The notes under the pieces were generated by a model that saw nothing but the letters and a program-made list of their open reading frames with translations, searched no databases and was not told the origin of the DNA. Positions 1-7,901 of a stretch of DNA of 64,000 nt are shown here, piece after piece (the stretch's first letter is position 1; each line of letters starts with the position of its first letter). This DNA comes from Halovenus salina. GTDB lineage: Archaea; Halobacteriota; Halobacteria; Halobacteriales; Haloarculaceae. Position numbers and translations under genes: made by a program. Location: the NCBI RefSeq assembly GCF_026410925.1, contig NZ_CP112972.1, positions 2,480,001 to 2,544,000 of the forward strand, written 5' to 3'.

Positions 1-320
1 TAGCCGAAGAAGGCGACCGGCCGGATATAACACGACGACAGCTCCTCGCGACGGATCAACTCGAGCGTGGCCTCGGTCAGTTCGTCCGGGTCGTGGGGTA
101 TCTCCATCTCGAAGGGCTTGGCCGACTCGTAGAACCGTTCGAGGTGGTCCTCCCAGCGGAAGACCGCTGGCCCGTCTTCGGTCTCATAACACCGAACGCC
201 TTCGAAGATACCGGTCCCGTAGTGAAGTGCATGTGTGAGAACATGCACGTTTGCGTCGTCCCAGTCGACAAACTCCCCGTCCATCCAGATGGTTCCGACG
301 TCCATCTCCTCGAAGCTCAT
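1..320 (-). CDS. ilvE: Branched-chain amino acid aminotransferase, N-terminal part (cut by window edge)
   Basis: Reading leftwards from an ATG at 318-320, the frame stays open to base 1 and gives about 106 residues resembling class IV (fold type IV) PLP aminotransferases. Visible are an IWMDGEFVDWDDA start, the HVLTHALHYGTGIFEGVR segment typical of IlvE, and CYIRPVAFFG near the cut. The family transfers the amino group between glutamate and the branched-chain 2-oxo acids in cytosolic Ile/Leu/Val metabolism. The catalytic lysine lies beyond the window. D-amino acid aminotransferase or aminodeoxychorismate lyase share the fold, but the motif set fits IlvE best. Confidence 0.9.
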   Translation of the reverse strand, partial: MSFEEMDVGTIWMDGEFVDWDDANVHVLTHALHYGTGIFEGVRCYETEDGPAVFRWEDHLERFYESAKPFEMEIPHDPDELTEATLELIRREELSSCYIRPVAFFG

Positions 321-369
321 ATCTCTTTAAACTCACCCGACGGTAAAGAGTGTTCGTCATCCAGCAACG

Positions 370-801
370 TCAAGAGTTGACAGTAACCACGGGAACAGAT
401 GACAACCGAACCACGCGCTCGGTGACGCTGCCGACGACATCCCGCTCGTCGCCGGTCCGTCCCGCCGTCGCCATGACGACCATATCGACGCCGCTGTCTT
501 CAGTGTAGCCGACGATCTCCTCCGCTGGGACTCCCTGTCTGATGGCTGTCTCGACACCGGTGATGCCGTGGTCGTTGGCGTGCTCAACAGCTGTCTCGAC
601 CGCCTCCTCGCCTGCGCGCTCGACCCGCTGTATCATCTCCTCGAACTCGTCGTCGCCGAGCGTCTCGACGACTCCGCTTGCCTGGACGACGTAGATGATA
701 TGAAGCGCCGCGTCGTACTGTTGAACGAGGCTGCTCGCGTGTTCTAAGGCTTCCAGTATTCGGTCGGAGCCGTCGGTCGGCACCAGCACGTGGTCGTACA
801 T
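370..801 (-). CDS. Universal stress protein, UspA family
   Basis: This 143-residue protein is a single Usp domain of normal length. It opens with MYDHVLVPTDGSD (the first strand and the Asp of the nucleotide pocket) and ends with MVVMATAGRTGDERDVVGSVTERVVRLSSVPVVTV, matching the ATP-binding G-x2-G-x9-G(S) signature with Ala in place of the usual His before the first Gly. Such proteins are small cytosolic dimers implicated in stress responses; the specific role is unknown. It lies 49 bp from the start of the aminotransferase gene on the same strand. Confidence 0.93.
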   Translation of the reverse strand: MYDHVLVPTDGSDRILEALEHASSLVQQYDAALHIIYVVQASGVVETLGDDEFEEMIQRVERAGEEAVETAVEHANDHGITGVETAIRQGVPAEEIVGYTEDSGVDMVVMATAGRTGDERDVVGSVTERVVRLSSVPVVTVNS

Positions 802-884
802 ACCTCACCTACCAGAGCGACAGGGCAAAAGCATTACTCACGGAGGCGAAAACACTTTGCTGTCTGCTCCGATAGTAGTCTTCA

Positions 885-1541
885 ATGCCAATCCTCATCG
901 ATATACGGAAGCTCACAATTATCGGGAAACTCATCCAGCACGGGGCAAAGAACGTTACCGGGTCGCTGTCGACGATGGCCAACATCCAGGCCGATATCCA
1001 GATCAAGAGCCTCTCGTTTGTCGAACCCAGCGACATCCCCCATGAGATTGGTGAGGGAGATCACTACCACGCGAACATCCGGCTCACGGAACCGCCCTAC
1101 GGCGTCTTTCTGATGACATTCGGCGACCGTACGGCCCACGAGATAGCTGGCCACATGACCGGCCAGCCTGTCGAGGACGGCACCCTCAATCAGATGCACG
1201 AGAGTGCCCTCCAGGAGATGTGTAACATCCTCACCTCCGGTTTCATCGACGGTATCGCTAACACTCTCGGGACGACGATCAACATGCACACCCCGGAGCT
1301 TGAACGCTCCGACGCCGAGGTCATCGCCGACCAGACCCTCTCGCACATCCACAGTGACTCGCTGTCTATCGTCCTTGACTCGGTGGTCGACCTCCGCGAC
1401 GAGGACACTGAGTTCCAGCTGCGTATCTTCCTCGTACCCGACCCCGGCGCGTTCGTCAATCTTATCGACAAACTTGATGTCGAGGAGATCCGCGAAATCG
1501 AGAACGTCGCCGCCGCTCACGACGGCGACCGGGCCTTCTAG
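885..1541 (+). CDS. CheC-family CheY-P phosphatase
   Basis: The 218-residue protein has the CheC/FliY-type signature D/S-x3-E-x2-N-x22-P exactly once: S107, E111, N114 and P137 (ESALQEMCN...HTP). The corresponding N-terminal site around residues 15-25 (KLIQHGAKN) lacks the Glu and the first Asn, so only the second site should be active. CheC proteins dephosphorylate CheY-P, and in archaea they act in adaptation to chemo- and phototaxis signals. No other che gene adjoins it. Its stop overlaps the stop of the convergent hydrolase gene by 4 bp. Confidence 0.85.
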   Translation: MPILIDIRKLTIIGKLIQHGAKNVTGSLSTMANIQADIQIKSLSFVEPSDIPHEIGEGDHYHANIRLTEPPYGVFLMTFGDRTAHEIAGHMTGQPVEDGTLNQMHESALQEMCNILTSGFIDGIANTLGTTINMHTPELERSDAEVIADQTLSHIHSDSLSIVLDSVVDLRDEDTEFQLRIFLVPDPGAFVNLIDKLDVEEIREIENVAAAHDGDRAF

Positions 1542-2290
1542 TCCTCGTCTACCGCCACCGGAATCCCCTTGCTGGCCACGTCTGTCACGAACGCCTGCGA
1601 GTCGGCCTCGATGGCCTCGAAGGTGTTGTAGTGTATCGGCACGACGAGGTCCGGCTCAAGTGCCGCCGCAAGCTCGGCAGCCTCCCCGCGATTCATCGTG
1701 AGCGCTCCGCCGATTGGCGGCAGAAAGACATCGACATCAAGACGCTCGTGACCGTCCAGTACGTCCGTATCTCCCGGCCAGAAGACGCGTGTCCCGTCGA
1801 GCGAGAGCAGGAAGCCACAGCCTCGTCCCTTCGGGTGGTAGGGCGTTCCGTCCCGTCGCGTCCGCGGACCGTCCGACTCGTTGTACGCTGGCACGGTCCA
1901 CACCGGGAAGTCTGCCAGCATGGCCTCGTCCTCAGTCCCCAACGTCACCACCTCGTACGGTAGCTCTGCCAGCCGCGGCAAGTCCCGAGAGCTTCCGCGG
2001 ATATCCATGCCTTCGAAGGCCGCAATAGTCGTCTCGTCGGCCGCGACCCGTTCGATTCCGTCTGGGTCGTAGTGATGGGCATGGCTGAGACAGACGAAGT
2101 CAGCATCTTCCGGCCGACGTGCTGGCCCGGCAGGGTGAGCGGCCGCGGCATCCTCGCTGTCGGCCTCCCACTCACCGGTCAAGACGCCGTACCGACCGGG
2201 GTCGAGGTAGACGACCGTTCCATCGGATTCGAGGCGTACCGTCGCGTTCCCGTACCACTCAACCGTGAGGTCGCCGTGGGTTACTGTCAT
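1538..2290 (-). CDS. Metallo-beta-lactamase-fold hydrolase (UPF0173/UlaG-like)
   Basis: About 250 residues from the ATG at 2288-2290; an in-frame ATG nine codons upstream gives a less family-like start. The metal-site motifs are CLSHAHHYDPDGIE (HxHxxD variant with Tyr), FWPGDTDVLDG and VVPIHYNTFE, in the order of the single-domain MBL hydrolases. The N-terminus TVEWYGNATVRLE is typical of the UlaG/YfiR-like branch. The substrate is unknown. It converges on the CheC gene with a 4-bp stop overlap, so the two share no promoter. Confidence 0.85.
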   Translation of the reverse strand: MTVTHGDLTVEWYGNATVRLESDGTVVYLDPGRYGVLTGEWEADSEDAAAAHPAGPARRPEDADFVCLSHAHHYDPDGIERVAADETTIAAFEGMDIRGSSRDLPRLAELPYEVVTLGTEDEAMLADFPVWTVPAYNESDGPRTRRDGTPYHPKGRGCGFLLSLDGTRVFWPGDTDVLDGHERLDVDVFLPPIGGALTMNRGEAAELAAALEPDLVVPIHYNTFEAIEADSQAFVTDVASKGIPVAVDED

Positions 2291-2412
2291 CGCCTGTGCT
2301 TTGACCGTCTCGTTCAAAAGTCCATCTCGTCGGCAGACGGCTGATATCGTCTGAACGGAGTGTTCGTCCGCTGGTCGAAAGCTGTTTGCGTTCGGCAGCG
2401 ATAGCTCTGCCT

Positions 2413-2739
2413 ATGAGCCTCGACGACCTGACGACGGATGTCGAACAGTGCTACAGCGACCTCGGTGAGGAACTCGATGTGGCGCTCGACAGAGAGACAC
2501 GGAACGAACTCGCCATGCTCACCGCGGCACTCGACCCGGAGGACACGGACGAGCTGGTCCGGCGGGCGGTCCACATGCTCTTTCAGACGACCGTCGAGAC
2601 CGGCAATCTCGATTTCAACCTCCGCCAGGAGTTCGACGTAACCTACGACGAGTACCTCAACGGGATGACCTTCGAGGAGATGACTGGCGGCGGGTTCCCA
2701 CAGGCACAGCAAAACGACGACCGTCGGTACCAGTTCTGA
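2413..2739 (+). CDS. Conserved haloarchaeal protein of unknown function
   Basis: A 108-residue acidic soluble protein starting MSLDDLTTDVEQCYSDLGEEL. The upstream in-frame ATG at 2386 would add only nine residues without acidic character, so the start at 2413 was chosen. It is predicted largely helical, with a central segment ELVRRAVHMLFQTTVETGNLDFNLRQEFDVTYDEYLNGMTFEEMTGG. No signal, membrane segment or metal motif is seen. I do not recognise a domain; the amino acid bias fits a genuine haloarchaeal gene. Confidence 0.75.
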   Translation: MSLDDLTTDVEQCYSDLGEELDVALDRETRNELAMLTAALDPEDTDELVRRAVHMLFQTTVETGNLDFNLRQEFDVTYDEYLNGMTFEEMTGGGFPQAQQNDDRRYQF

Positions 2740-2874
2740 GTGTTTAAGCAAATCTTCGCACCACATTCCTGTACAATAGTTGTCAGTAATCCTGTGTGAG
2801 ATGAAGGGCGTGGGTCTTGCACGAGTCACCGGGTATGCGATACTATTATACTCTCATTGTGTCAATTCTTCACA

Positions 2875-3786
2875 ATGGCTCACACTCAGAACACGCTTGG
2901 AATAATCACCGGAAGTCACGCTCCCGAACTCAGTGACGACGCTCATCACCTCACAGCAGTGCTCACTGAACGCGGTGTCAGCATCGAACCAGTCCGCTGG
3001 GATGACCCAACCGTACAGTGGGACAACTACGACGGAATTCTCTTTCGGTCTTGCTGGGAGTACCCGACCAACCTGGAACGGTTCCGTTCACTGTTGACCG
3101 AGCTGGAGCAAGCTGGCGTCCCGGTCTGTAACCCACTCGCTGCTGTCCAGTGGAATATGCACAAGTCCTATCTGGTTGACCTTGCAGAGGCTGGCATCCG
3201 ACTGCCGGCAACGACTGTGATTGATGCTGGGAGTAATCTCTCACTCGGCGAGGTGCTTGACCGACATGGCTGGGACGAGGCGGTGATGAAACCCGGTATT
3301 GGAAGCTTCTCGCGGGATGTCACCCGGGTTTCCCGAGAGACACTGGACAACGCGGACACACAGTTCCAGAATCTACTCAACACGGGTGATGTTGTCGTCC
3401 AACAGTTCGTCCCAGAAATCACGGAGGGGGAACGGTCCATTGTGTTCTTTGACGAGACCTACAGTCATGCCTGGAATAGCCTGACGACAGACGACGACAT
3501 CACAGACTTCGATGGGATTAATGCTGCCTACGACCCACCTACACCAATTCGAGAGCAAGCAGCAGATGTTCTCGACGCCGCACTGACTATTCTAGGTGAC
3601 ACTGTATCGTCACTTCCGTATGCACGAGTCGATTATGTCCACCGTGACGGGGCGCTCCTGTTGATGGAGCTTGAGTTGATTGAACCGTTCCTCGGACTCA
3701 ACCGCGGGCCGAAGGCTGCCGAGTGCGCCGCCGATGCCCTGCTATCGTACTATGATACCGTCTCAACGGCTTGGAGTAGACCGTAA
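2875..3786 (+). CDS. ATP-grasp domain protein (RimK-like)
   Basis: About 303 residues from the ATG at 2875; an upstream ATG at 2857 adds six Cys/Phe-rich residues that do not look coding. The N-terminal pre-ATP-grasp part contains YDGILFRSCWEYPTNLERF. It is followed by the lysine-bearing strand AVMKPGIGSFSRDV, the adenine-binding strand VVQQFVPEITEGERSIVFF and a C-terminal ELELIEPFLGLNRGPKA, which fits the E-x-N metal-binding end of the fold. ATP-grasp ligases activate a carboxylate as acyl phosphate and join it to an amine. The substrates here are unknown; it stands alone, followed by about 370 bp without a gene. Confidence 0.85.
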   Translation: MAHTQNTLGIITGSHAPELSDDAHHLTAVLTERGVSIEPVRWDDPTVQWDNYDGILFRSCWEYPTNLERFRSLLTELEQAGVPVCNPLAAVQWNMHKSYLVDLAEAGIRLPATTVIDAGSNLSLGEVLDRHGWDEAVMKPGIGSFSRDVTRVSRETLDNADTQFQNLLNTGDVVVQQFVPEITEGERSIVFFDETYSHAWNSLTTDDDITDFDGINAAYDPPTPIREQAADVLDAALTILGDTVSSLPYARVDYVHRDGALLLMELELIEPFLGLNRGPKAAECAADALLSYYDTVSTAWSRP

Positions 3787-4156
3787 TGATGGCACCTCAC
3801 GCCAGGAGCTGGTGGTAGGCAAGCCGGGGCTAGGATGAGTGAAGCCCACCCCAAACGGCGCATAGACAAAATCCGAGATTGATAAAAAACAGTCAGCTCA
3901 CGCTCCTACTGAGCAGTTGATGCACGAGTGAAAGTAACGCCAGTTGAATGCTGCATGAATGCTCTACACCTTGCACTGCCCTCAGTGAATATACCTATGT
4001 TGCATTTCGCTATTCGGGTTACATTACAGTAAATCGGCTGTGCATATCCCGCTGAGACACTGAGTTCCAGCCGATAGCTCGCTGACCGCGACGGAGCCAC
4101 GGAACGAGACGACCGCAACCACAACAGTATTTATGACGGCACACAATCGGACCGAC
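3787..4156 (+). other. Intergenic region before the efflux block
   Basis: About 370 bp with lower GC than the flanks and no convincing reading frame on either strand. It ends in a TATA-like box at 4128-4135 (TATTTATG), placing a likely transcription start near 4156. Nothing else was recognised in it. Confidence 0.6.
4128..4135 (+). promoter_or_regulatory. TATA-like box for the efflux block
   Basis: TATTTATG lies about 25 bp before the ATG at 4157, the usual haloarchaeal distance between TATA box and transcription start. A transcript from here would therefore begin at or near the first codon of the 11-codon upstream ORF rather than at the MFS start at 4215. Confidence 0.5.
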
Positions 4157-4192
4157 ATGGCACGGTTCGACGAGGTGCGTCGCGAGAGATGA
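4157..4192 (+). CDS. Upstream ORF 1 (11 codons, leader peptide candidate)
   Basis: ATG to TGA gives MARFDEVRRER. It begins where the TATA box at 4128-4135 would place the transcript start, so it could be translated leaderless. Its stop overlaps the start of a second mini-ORF (ATGs at 4157, 4189 and 4215 form a chain). Whether it is translated is inference only. Confidence 0.35.
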   Translation: MARFDEVRRER

Positions 4193-4218
4193 GTGCGGCG
4201 GCGTCGGAGAGAGCATGA
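4189..4218 (+). CDS. Upstream ORF 2 (9 codons) overlapping the MFS start
   Basis: ATG to TGA gives MSAAASERA. Its ATG overlaps the end of upstream ORF 1, and its stop overlaps the MFS start codon in an ATGA arrangement at 4215-4218. This geometry would allow termination-reinitiation coupling into the transporter gene. It could also be chance in GC-rich DNA. Confidence 0.3.
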   Translation: MSAAASERA

Positions 4219-5519
4219 GAAACCCCCTCGGCGTCAATCCGCAGGTCATCGCGCTGGCGCTCGCGCGGATGTCCGAATCTGTCGGCAACTCGTTTCTCAT
4301 CGTCGTGTTACCGCTGTTTATCGCCAGCGACTTCGTTTCCGGCAATGCCTTCGGGCTGACAGAGGTCGCAATCACCGGAGTCGTCCTCTCGCTCTTTGGC
4401 TTCGTCAACAGTCCGCTGCAACCGTTCACCGGACGGCTCTCGGACCGGAGCGGACGGCGCAAAATCTTCGTCCTCTTCGGGCTCGTCCTCATCGCGGCGG
4501 CGAGTTTTGCCTACTCGCTGGCCTCGTCGTACTGGCATCTGCTCGGATTGCGCGTCCTCCAGGGCATCGCCGGCGCGTTCATTATTCCGACGACGGTCGC
4601 ACTGGTCAACGACCTCGCCGCCGAGGGCAATCGGGGCGGCAACATGGGCACCTACAACACGTTCCGGCTGGTTGGCTTCGGCGTCGGTCCCATCGCTGCC
4701 GGCGGCGTCGTCGACGCTGGCCCCTACTCGCTGTCGCTCGGTGATATCTCGGTCACGTTCTCCGGGTTCGACGCCGCCTTCTACTTCGCCGCCTGTACCG
4801 CGACGGTTGCGTTCGTTCTGGTGACAGTGCTCATCCGGGACCCGGATATCGAACCCACCGACGGCAACGACGGTTCGGGTGGAATCGCCGTCTTCGACCA
4901 GTCGGGCGAGCAGTTGCTCGACCCCGTGTTCGCGCTCGGTGTCATCTCGTTTTTCATGGCGGCCGGTATCGCTATCTTCGCGACGCTGGGTGACCTCGTC
5001 AACGCGAAACTCGACCAGGGGCCGACGATGTTCGGCCTCCAGTTCTCGGCGTTTGTCCTCGCACAGATACTGCTCCAGGCACCCATCGGACGAGCGACGG
5101 ACTTCTACGGCCGCCGGGTGTTCATTCTCGTCGGCACCATCCTGCTGGTCCCGACGACGCTCGCGCAGGGGCTCATCCCGGAGGTCGCGCTGTTCGGCGA
5201 GATTGCGCCGGATTCGTGGCTGATGTTCGGCGCGCGGTTCTTCCAGGGGGTCGCCGGTGCGATGGTGTTCGCGCCGGCGCTTGCGCTCGCAGGTGATATC
5301 GCGCCCGACGACCGCTCGGGGTCGACGCTGTCTGTGTTGACGATGGCCTTTGGATTCGGTGTCGCCTTCGGCCCGCTGGTCTCGGGCTTTCTCGTCGCCT
5401 GGGGCTTCGTGGTTCCGTTCGCTGTCGCCGCCTTCCTCGCGGCCGTCGGCGTCGTGCTCGCGCTGACACAGGTCGAGGAGGTCATCACACCACAGCGGAC
5501 GATTCCCTTCTTCGGCTGA
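4215..5519 (+). CDS. MFS efflux transporter
   Basis: The 434-residue polytopic protein has about 12 hydrophobic segments. The loop 2-3 MFS signature is clear (PLQPFTGRLSDRSGRRKIFVLFG), and a related repeat occurs in the second half (LLQAPIGRATDFYGRRVFILVG). Proton-coupled drug or metabolite export is typical of this branch, but the substrate cannot be read from sequence. The start follows two mini-ORFs, and a TetR-type regulator follows 47 bp downstream on the same strand, which suggests regulated expression in response to a ligand. Confidence 0.9.
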   Translation: MRNPLGVNPQVIALALARMSESVGNSFLIVVLPLFIASDFVSGNAFGLTEVAITGVVLSLFGFVNSPLQPFTGRLSDRSGRRKIFVLFGLVLIAAASFAYSLASSYWHLLGLRVLQGIAGAFIIPTTVALVNDLAAEGNRGGNMGTYNTFRLVGFGVGPIAAGGVVDAGPYSLSLGDISVTFSGFDAAFYFAACTATVAFVLVTVLIRDPDIEPTDGNDGSGGIAVFDQSGEQLLDPVFALGVISFFMAAGIAIFATLGDLVNAKLDQGPTMFGLQFSAFVLAQILLQAPIGRATDFYGRRVFILVGTILLVPTTLAQGLIPEVALFGEIAPDSWLMFGARFFQGVAGAMVFAPALALAGDIAPDDRSGSTLSVLTMAFGFGVAFGPLVSGFLVAWGFVVPFAVAAFLAAVGVVLALTQVEEVITPQRTIPFFG

Positions 5520-5547
5520 GCGTGAGTCGTAAGAGGTTTTACTCTGC

Positions 5548-5567
5548 TTGACTGACCACTCAGTCAA
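5548..5567 (+). promoter_or_regulatory. Perfect palindrome at the TetR start codon (operator candidate)
   Basis: TTGACTGA and TCAGTCAA are perfect 8-bp arms separated by CCAC. The last A is the first base of the regulator's ATG. With a leaderless transcript the site would cover the transcription start. Arms of this TGACTGA type are common in TetR/AcrR operators, so autorepression is likely by inference. Confidence 0.65.
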
Positions 5568-6220
5568 TGAGCGAAGAGGAACCGCTCGGGGCAGACGATA
5601 TCATGGACGCGGTGTATCACGCCCTCCGTGACAACGGGTACGCCGAGCTGACGATGCAGGATATCGCCGACGAGTGTGACAAGAGCACGTCGCTGTTGCA
5701 CTATCACTACGACACGAAAGAGGACCTGCTCGTCGCCTTTCTCGACCAGATGCTGGCGGACTACGAGGCGGACATGGAGTGTCGGGCCGACCAGCCGCCA
5801 GTCGACCGGCTGGTCGAGTTCGTGGCGCGGTTCGTGTTCGCACCCGATGACACCGAGCGTTCCTCCTTTCACCTCGCCTTGCTGGAGATGCGGTCACAGG
5901 GACCGTTCAACGACCGCATTCGCGCATCACTTCGTCGAAGCGACAAGTTGCTCCGGGATACGCTCGAAGAGACACTCCGGGATGGCATCGACGACGGCGT
6001 CTTCAGGCCCGTCGACGCCGAGGAGACGGCCGCAATGTTCGCCGCGATGCTCGATGGTGCCCGTACCCGTCAGGTGACGCTCAACGAGGGTGGCGACGAC
6101 GAGGTCGGCTACACCCGGACCGTCGCCGAGCAGGCCCTCGAACACCTCGTCGACCCACTTCTCGAACCCGGCGTCGACCGGCCCTCGCTCGATAACGCAC
6201 TCGCATCGATTGACGAATAA
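5567..6220 (+). CDS. TetR/AcrR family transcriptional regulator
   Basis: This 217-residue protein has an N-terminal TetR HTH (ELTMQDIADECDKSTSLLHYHYDTKEDLLVAFLDQML, residues about 24-60) and a helical C-terminal ligand domain. The HYHYDTKEDLL segment is characteristic of the family. A perfect palindrome overlaps its start codon, pointing to autorepression. It lies between an MFS pump and two MATE pumps in the same orientation, so control of one or more of them is the natural reading. The ligand is unknown. Confidence 0.92.
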   Translation: MSEEEPLGADDIMDAVYHALRDNGYAELTMQDIADECDKSTSLLHYHYDTKEDLLVAFLDQMLADYEADMECRADQPPVDRLVEFVARFVFAPDDTERSSFHLALLEMRSQGPFNDRIRASLRRSDKLLRDTLEETLRDGIDDGVFRPVDAEETAAMFAAMLDGARTRQVTLNEGGDDEVGYTRTVAEQALEHLVDPLLEPGVDRPSLDNALASIDE

Positions 6221-6286
6221 CGCGGTCCACAGGTAGTTCGCACACGGCAGTCTGTTTCCTGTGGCTCTCTCGACTGGATACAACTG

Positions 6287-7879
6287 ATGGCTCTTCCACC
6301 TCCACTCTCGTGGCTGTTCGCGTTCGTCGCCGCGCCGCTCCGGCGCGCGAGCCGCTGGCTTTTCGATACGATCCCCAACCCGGTCCGAATCGGCATCCTC
6401 TGGATTGGACTGGGGCTCGTCCGTCTGGGACTCATCGACCGCGACCGCGCCGAGAAGACGACCGAACTCGCCTGGCCCCGCGTCCTGACGGGAATCGCTC
6501 GAATGTCGAAAAACGCGGTCGACGTGGCGATGGTGGGCGTGGCTGTCGGCACCTCAGCGGTCGCGGGCGTCGGTTTCGCCAGCCCCTTCTGGGGACTTGC
6601 GTTCTCGCTTGGCGGCGGTATCGCTGGCGGGACAATCGCCCTGGTCTCCCAGCGCTTCGGTGCCGATGCCTACGACGAACTCGGACGGGCGGTCCGCTCG
6701 AGTGTCTTTCTCGCTGTCGTCTCGACCGTCCCGCTCTCGGTGCTGTTCTGGTTCTACCCCGAACAACTCATCTCGGTGCTGACGAGCAACGACGCGGCCC
6801 TGTCCGAGGGCGCGACCTACCTCCAAGTGGTCGGGCTCGGCATCCCCTTTGCGGCGCTGAATCTCGTCGGCAGCCGAGTGCTTGTCGGCTGTGACGACGC
6901 CTTCACCGCGATGCAGGTCCGGGCGGGCGGCGCGGTAGCGAACATCGTCCTCAACGCTATCTTCATATTCGGATTCGGCTGGGGGGTTGCCGGTGCGGCG
7001 ATGGGAACTGTCCTCTCGAACGTCGGCGCCACCACCGCGTTCTCGCTCGGCCTCGTCTGGGGGCGACTCCCCGGCGTCGGTGAGTTCCCCGTCGCGCTTG
7101 CCCCCTTCGGGAGCTACACAGACACCGGCATGATTCGGGACCTCGTCGAGATTGGGACGCCGGTGGCGCTCCGGAATCTGGTCTGGACCACATTCCAGTT
7201 CCCGATGCTTGGCATCCTCGACATCTTCGGCGAAGACACCGTCGCGGGCTGGGTTATCGCCCGGCGCATCTGGGGCGTGATGAACACGCCAGGCTGGGGT
7301 TTCGGACTCGCATCCTCCAGCCTCGTGGGACAGGCCCTCGGCCAGAATGACGAGCGCGAGGCCGAGGCCTACGGGCGAGATATCATCCGCTTTGCTGTCG
7401 CGACCTACTTCGTCTCTGCGCTCATCGTGGCGGTCTCTGCCGAACAGCTCGTCCAGTTGTTCGCCGACAGCCCGTCGAGCCCAGAGATACCCATCGCCCG
7501 TGACCTGGTGTACGCGGCCTGTTTCGCCATCATCTTCCAGGGTGTCTCCGGGGCGTCGGCCGGCCCGCTCGACGCCAGTGGCGACACCCGAATCCCCTTC
7601 GTCAGTCAGTTCATCGGCCAGTATCTCGGCTCGATTCCACTCGCATATCTCGGCGCTGGTGGCGATATACCGGCGATTACCGTCCCGGTCGTCGGCGTCA
7701 CGACGCCGGAGGTCGTGCTTCCGACGCTGGGGCTCTGGGGGCTGTATCTCGCCTTCGTCTCGGAGACGGCCATCCCTGCAGCAATCAACTACTGGCGGTT
7801 CCGGACGAACAAGTGGATGCGGATAAGCCAGGCGTACCGGCCGGACGCTGCCGGAGCAGACGACGCTACAGACGGATGA
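6287..7879 (+). CDS. MATE family multidrug efflux transporter (first of tandem pair)
   Basis: 530 residues with about 12 membrane segments arranged as two MatE halves. The first half opens PRVLTGIARMSKNAVDVAMVGVAVGTSAVAGVG and the second PVALRNLVWTTFQFPMLGILDIFGEDTVAGWVIARRIW. MATE proteins export organic cations or drugs using Na+ or H+ gradients. A hydrophilic N-terminal extension of about 60 residues precedes the first MatE domain. The next MATE gene begins 22 bp downstream, so the two are probably co-transcribed. Confidence 0.9.
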   Translation: MALPPPLSWLFAFVAAPLRRASRWLFDTIPNPVRIGILWIGLGLVRLGLIDRDRAEKTTELAWPRVLTGIARMSKNAVDVAMVGVAVGTSAVAGVGFASPFWGLAFSLGGGIAGGTIALVSQRFGADAYDELGRAVRSSVFLAVVSTVPLSVLFWFYPEQLISVLTSNDAALSEGATYLQVVGLGIPFAALNLVGSRVLVGCDDAFTAMQVRAGGAVANIVLNAIFIFGFGWGVAGAAMGTVLSNVGATTAFSLGLVWGRLPGVGEFPVALAPFGSYTDTGMIRDLVEIGTPVALRNLVWTTFQFPMLGILDIFGEDTVAGWVIARRIWGVMNTPGWGFGLASSSLVGQALGQNDEREAEAYGRDIIRFAVATYFVSALIVAVSAEQLVQLFADSPSSPEIPIARDLVYAACFAIIFQGVSGASAGPLDASGDTRIPFVSQFIGQYLGSIPLAYLGAGGDIPAITVPVVGVTTPEVVLPTLGLWGLYLAFVSETAIPAAINYWRFRTNKWMRISQAYRPDAAGADDATDG

Positions 7880-7901
7880 CCGACAGAGTCAACGGTGGTG
7901 A

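Noticed and set aside
4308..5567. 419-codon minus-strand frame opposite the MFS gene
   Set aside because: Arg/Glu-rich shadow of a membrane-protein gene; the plus-strand product is a clear MFS transporter.
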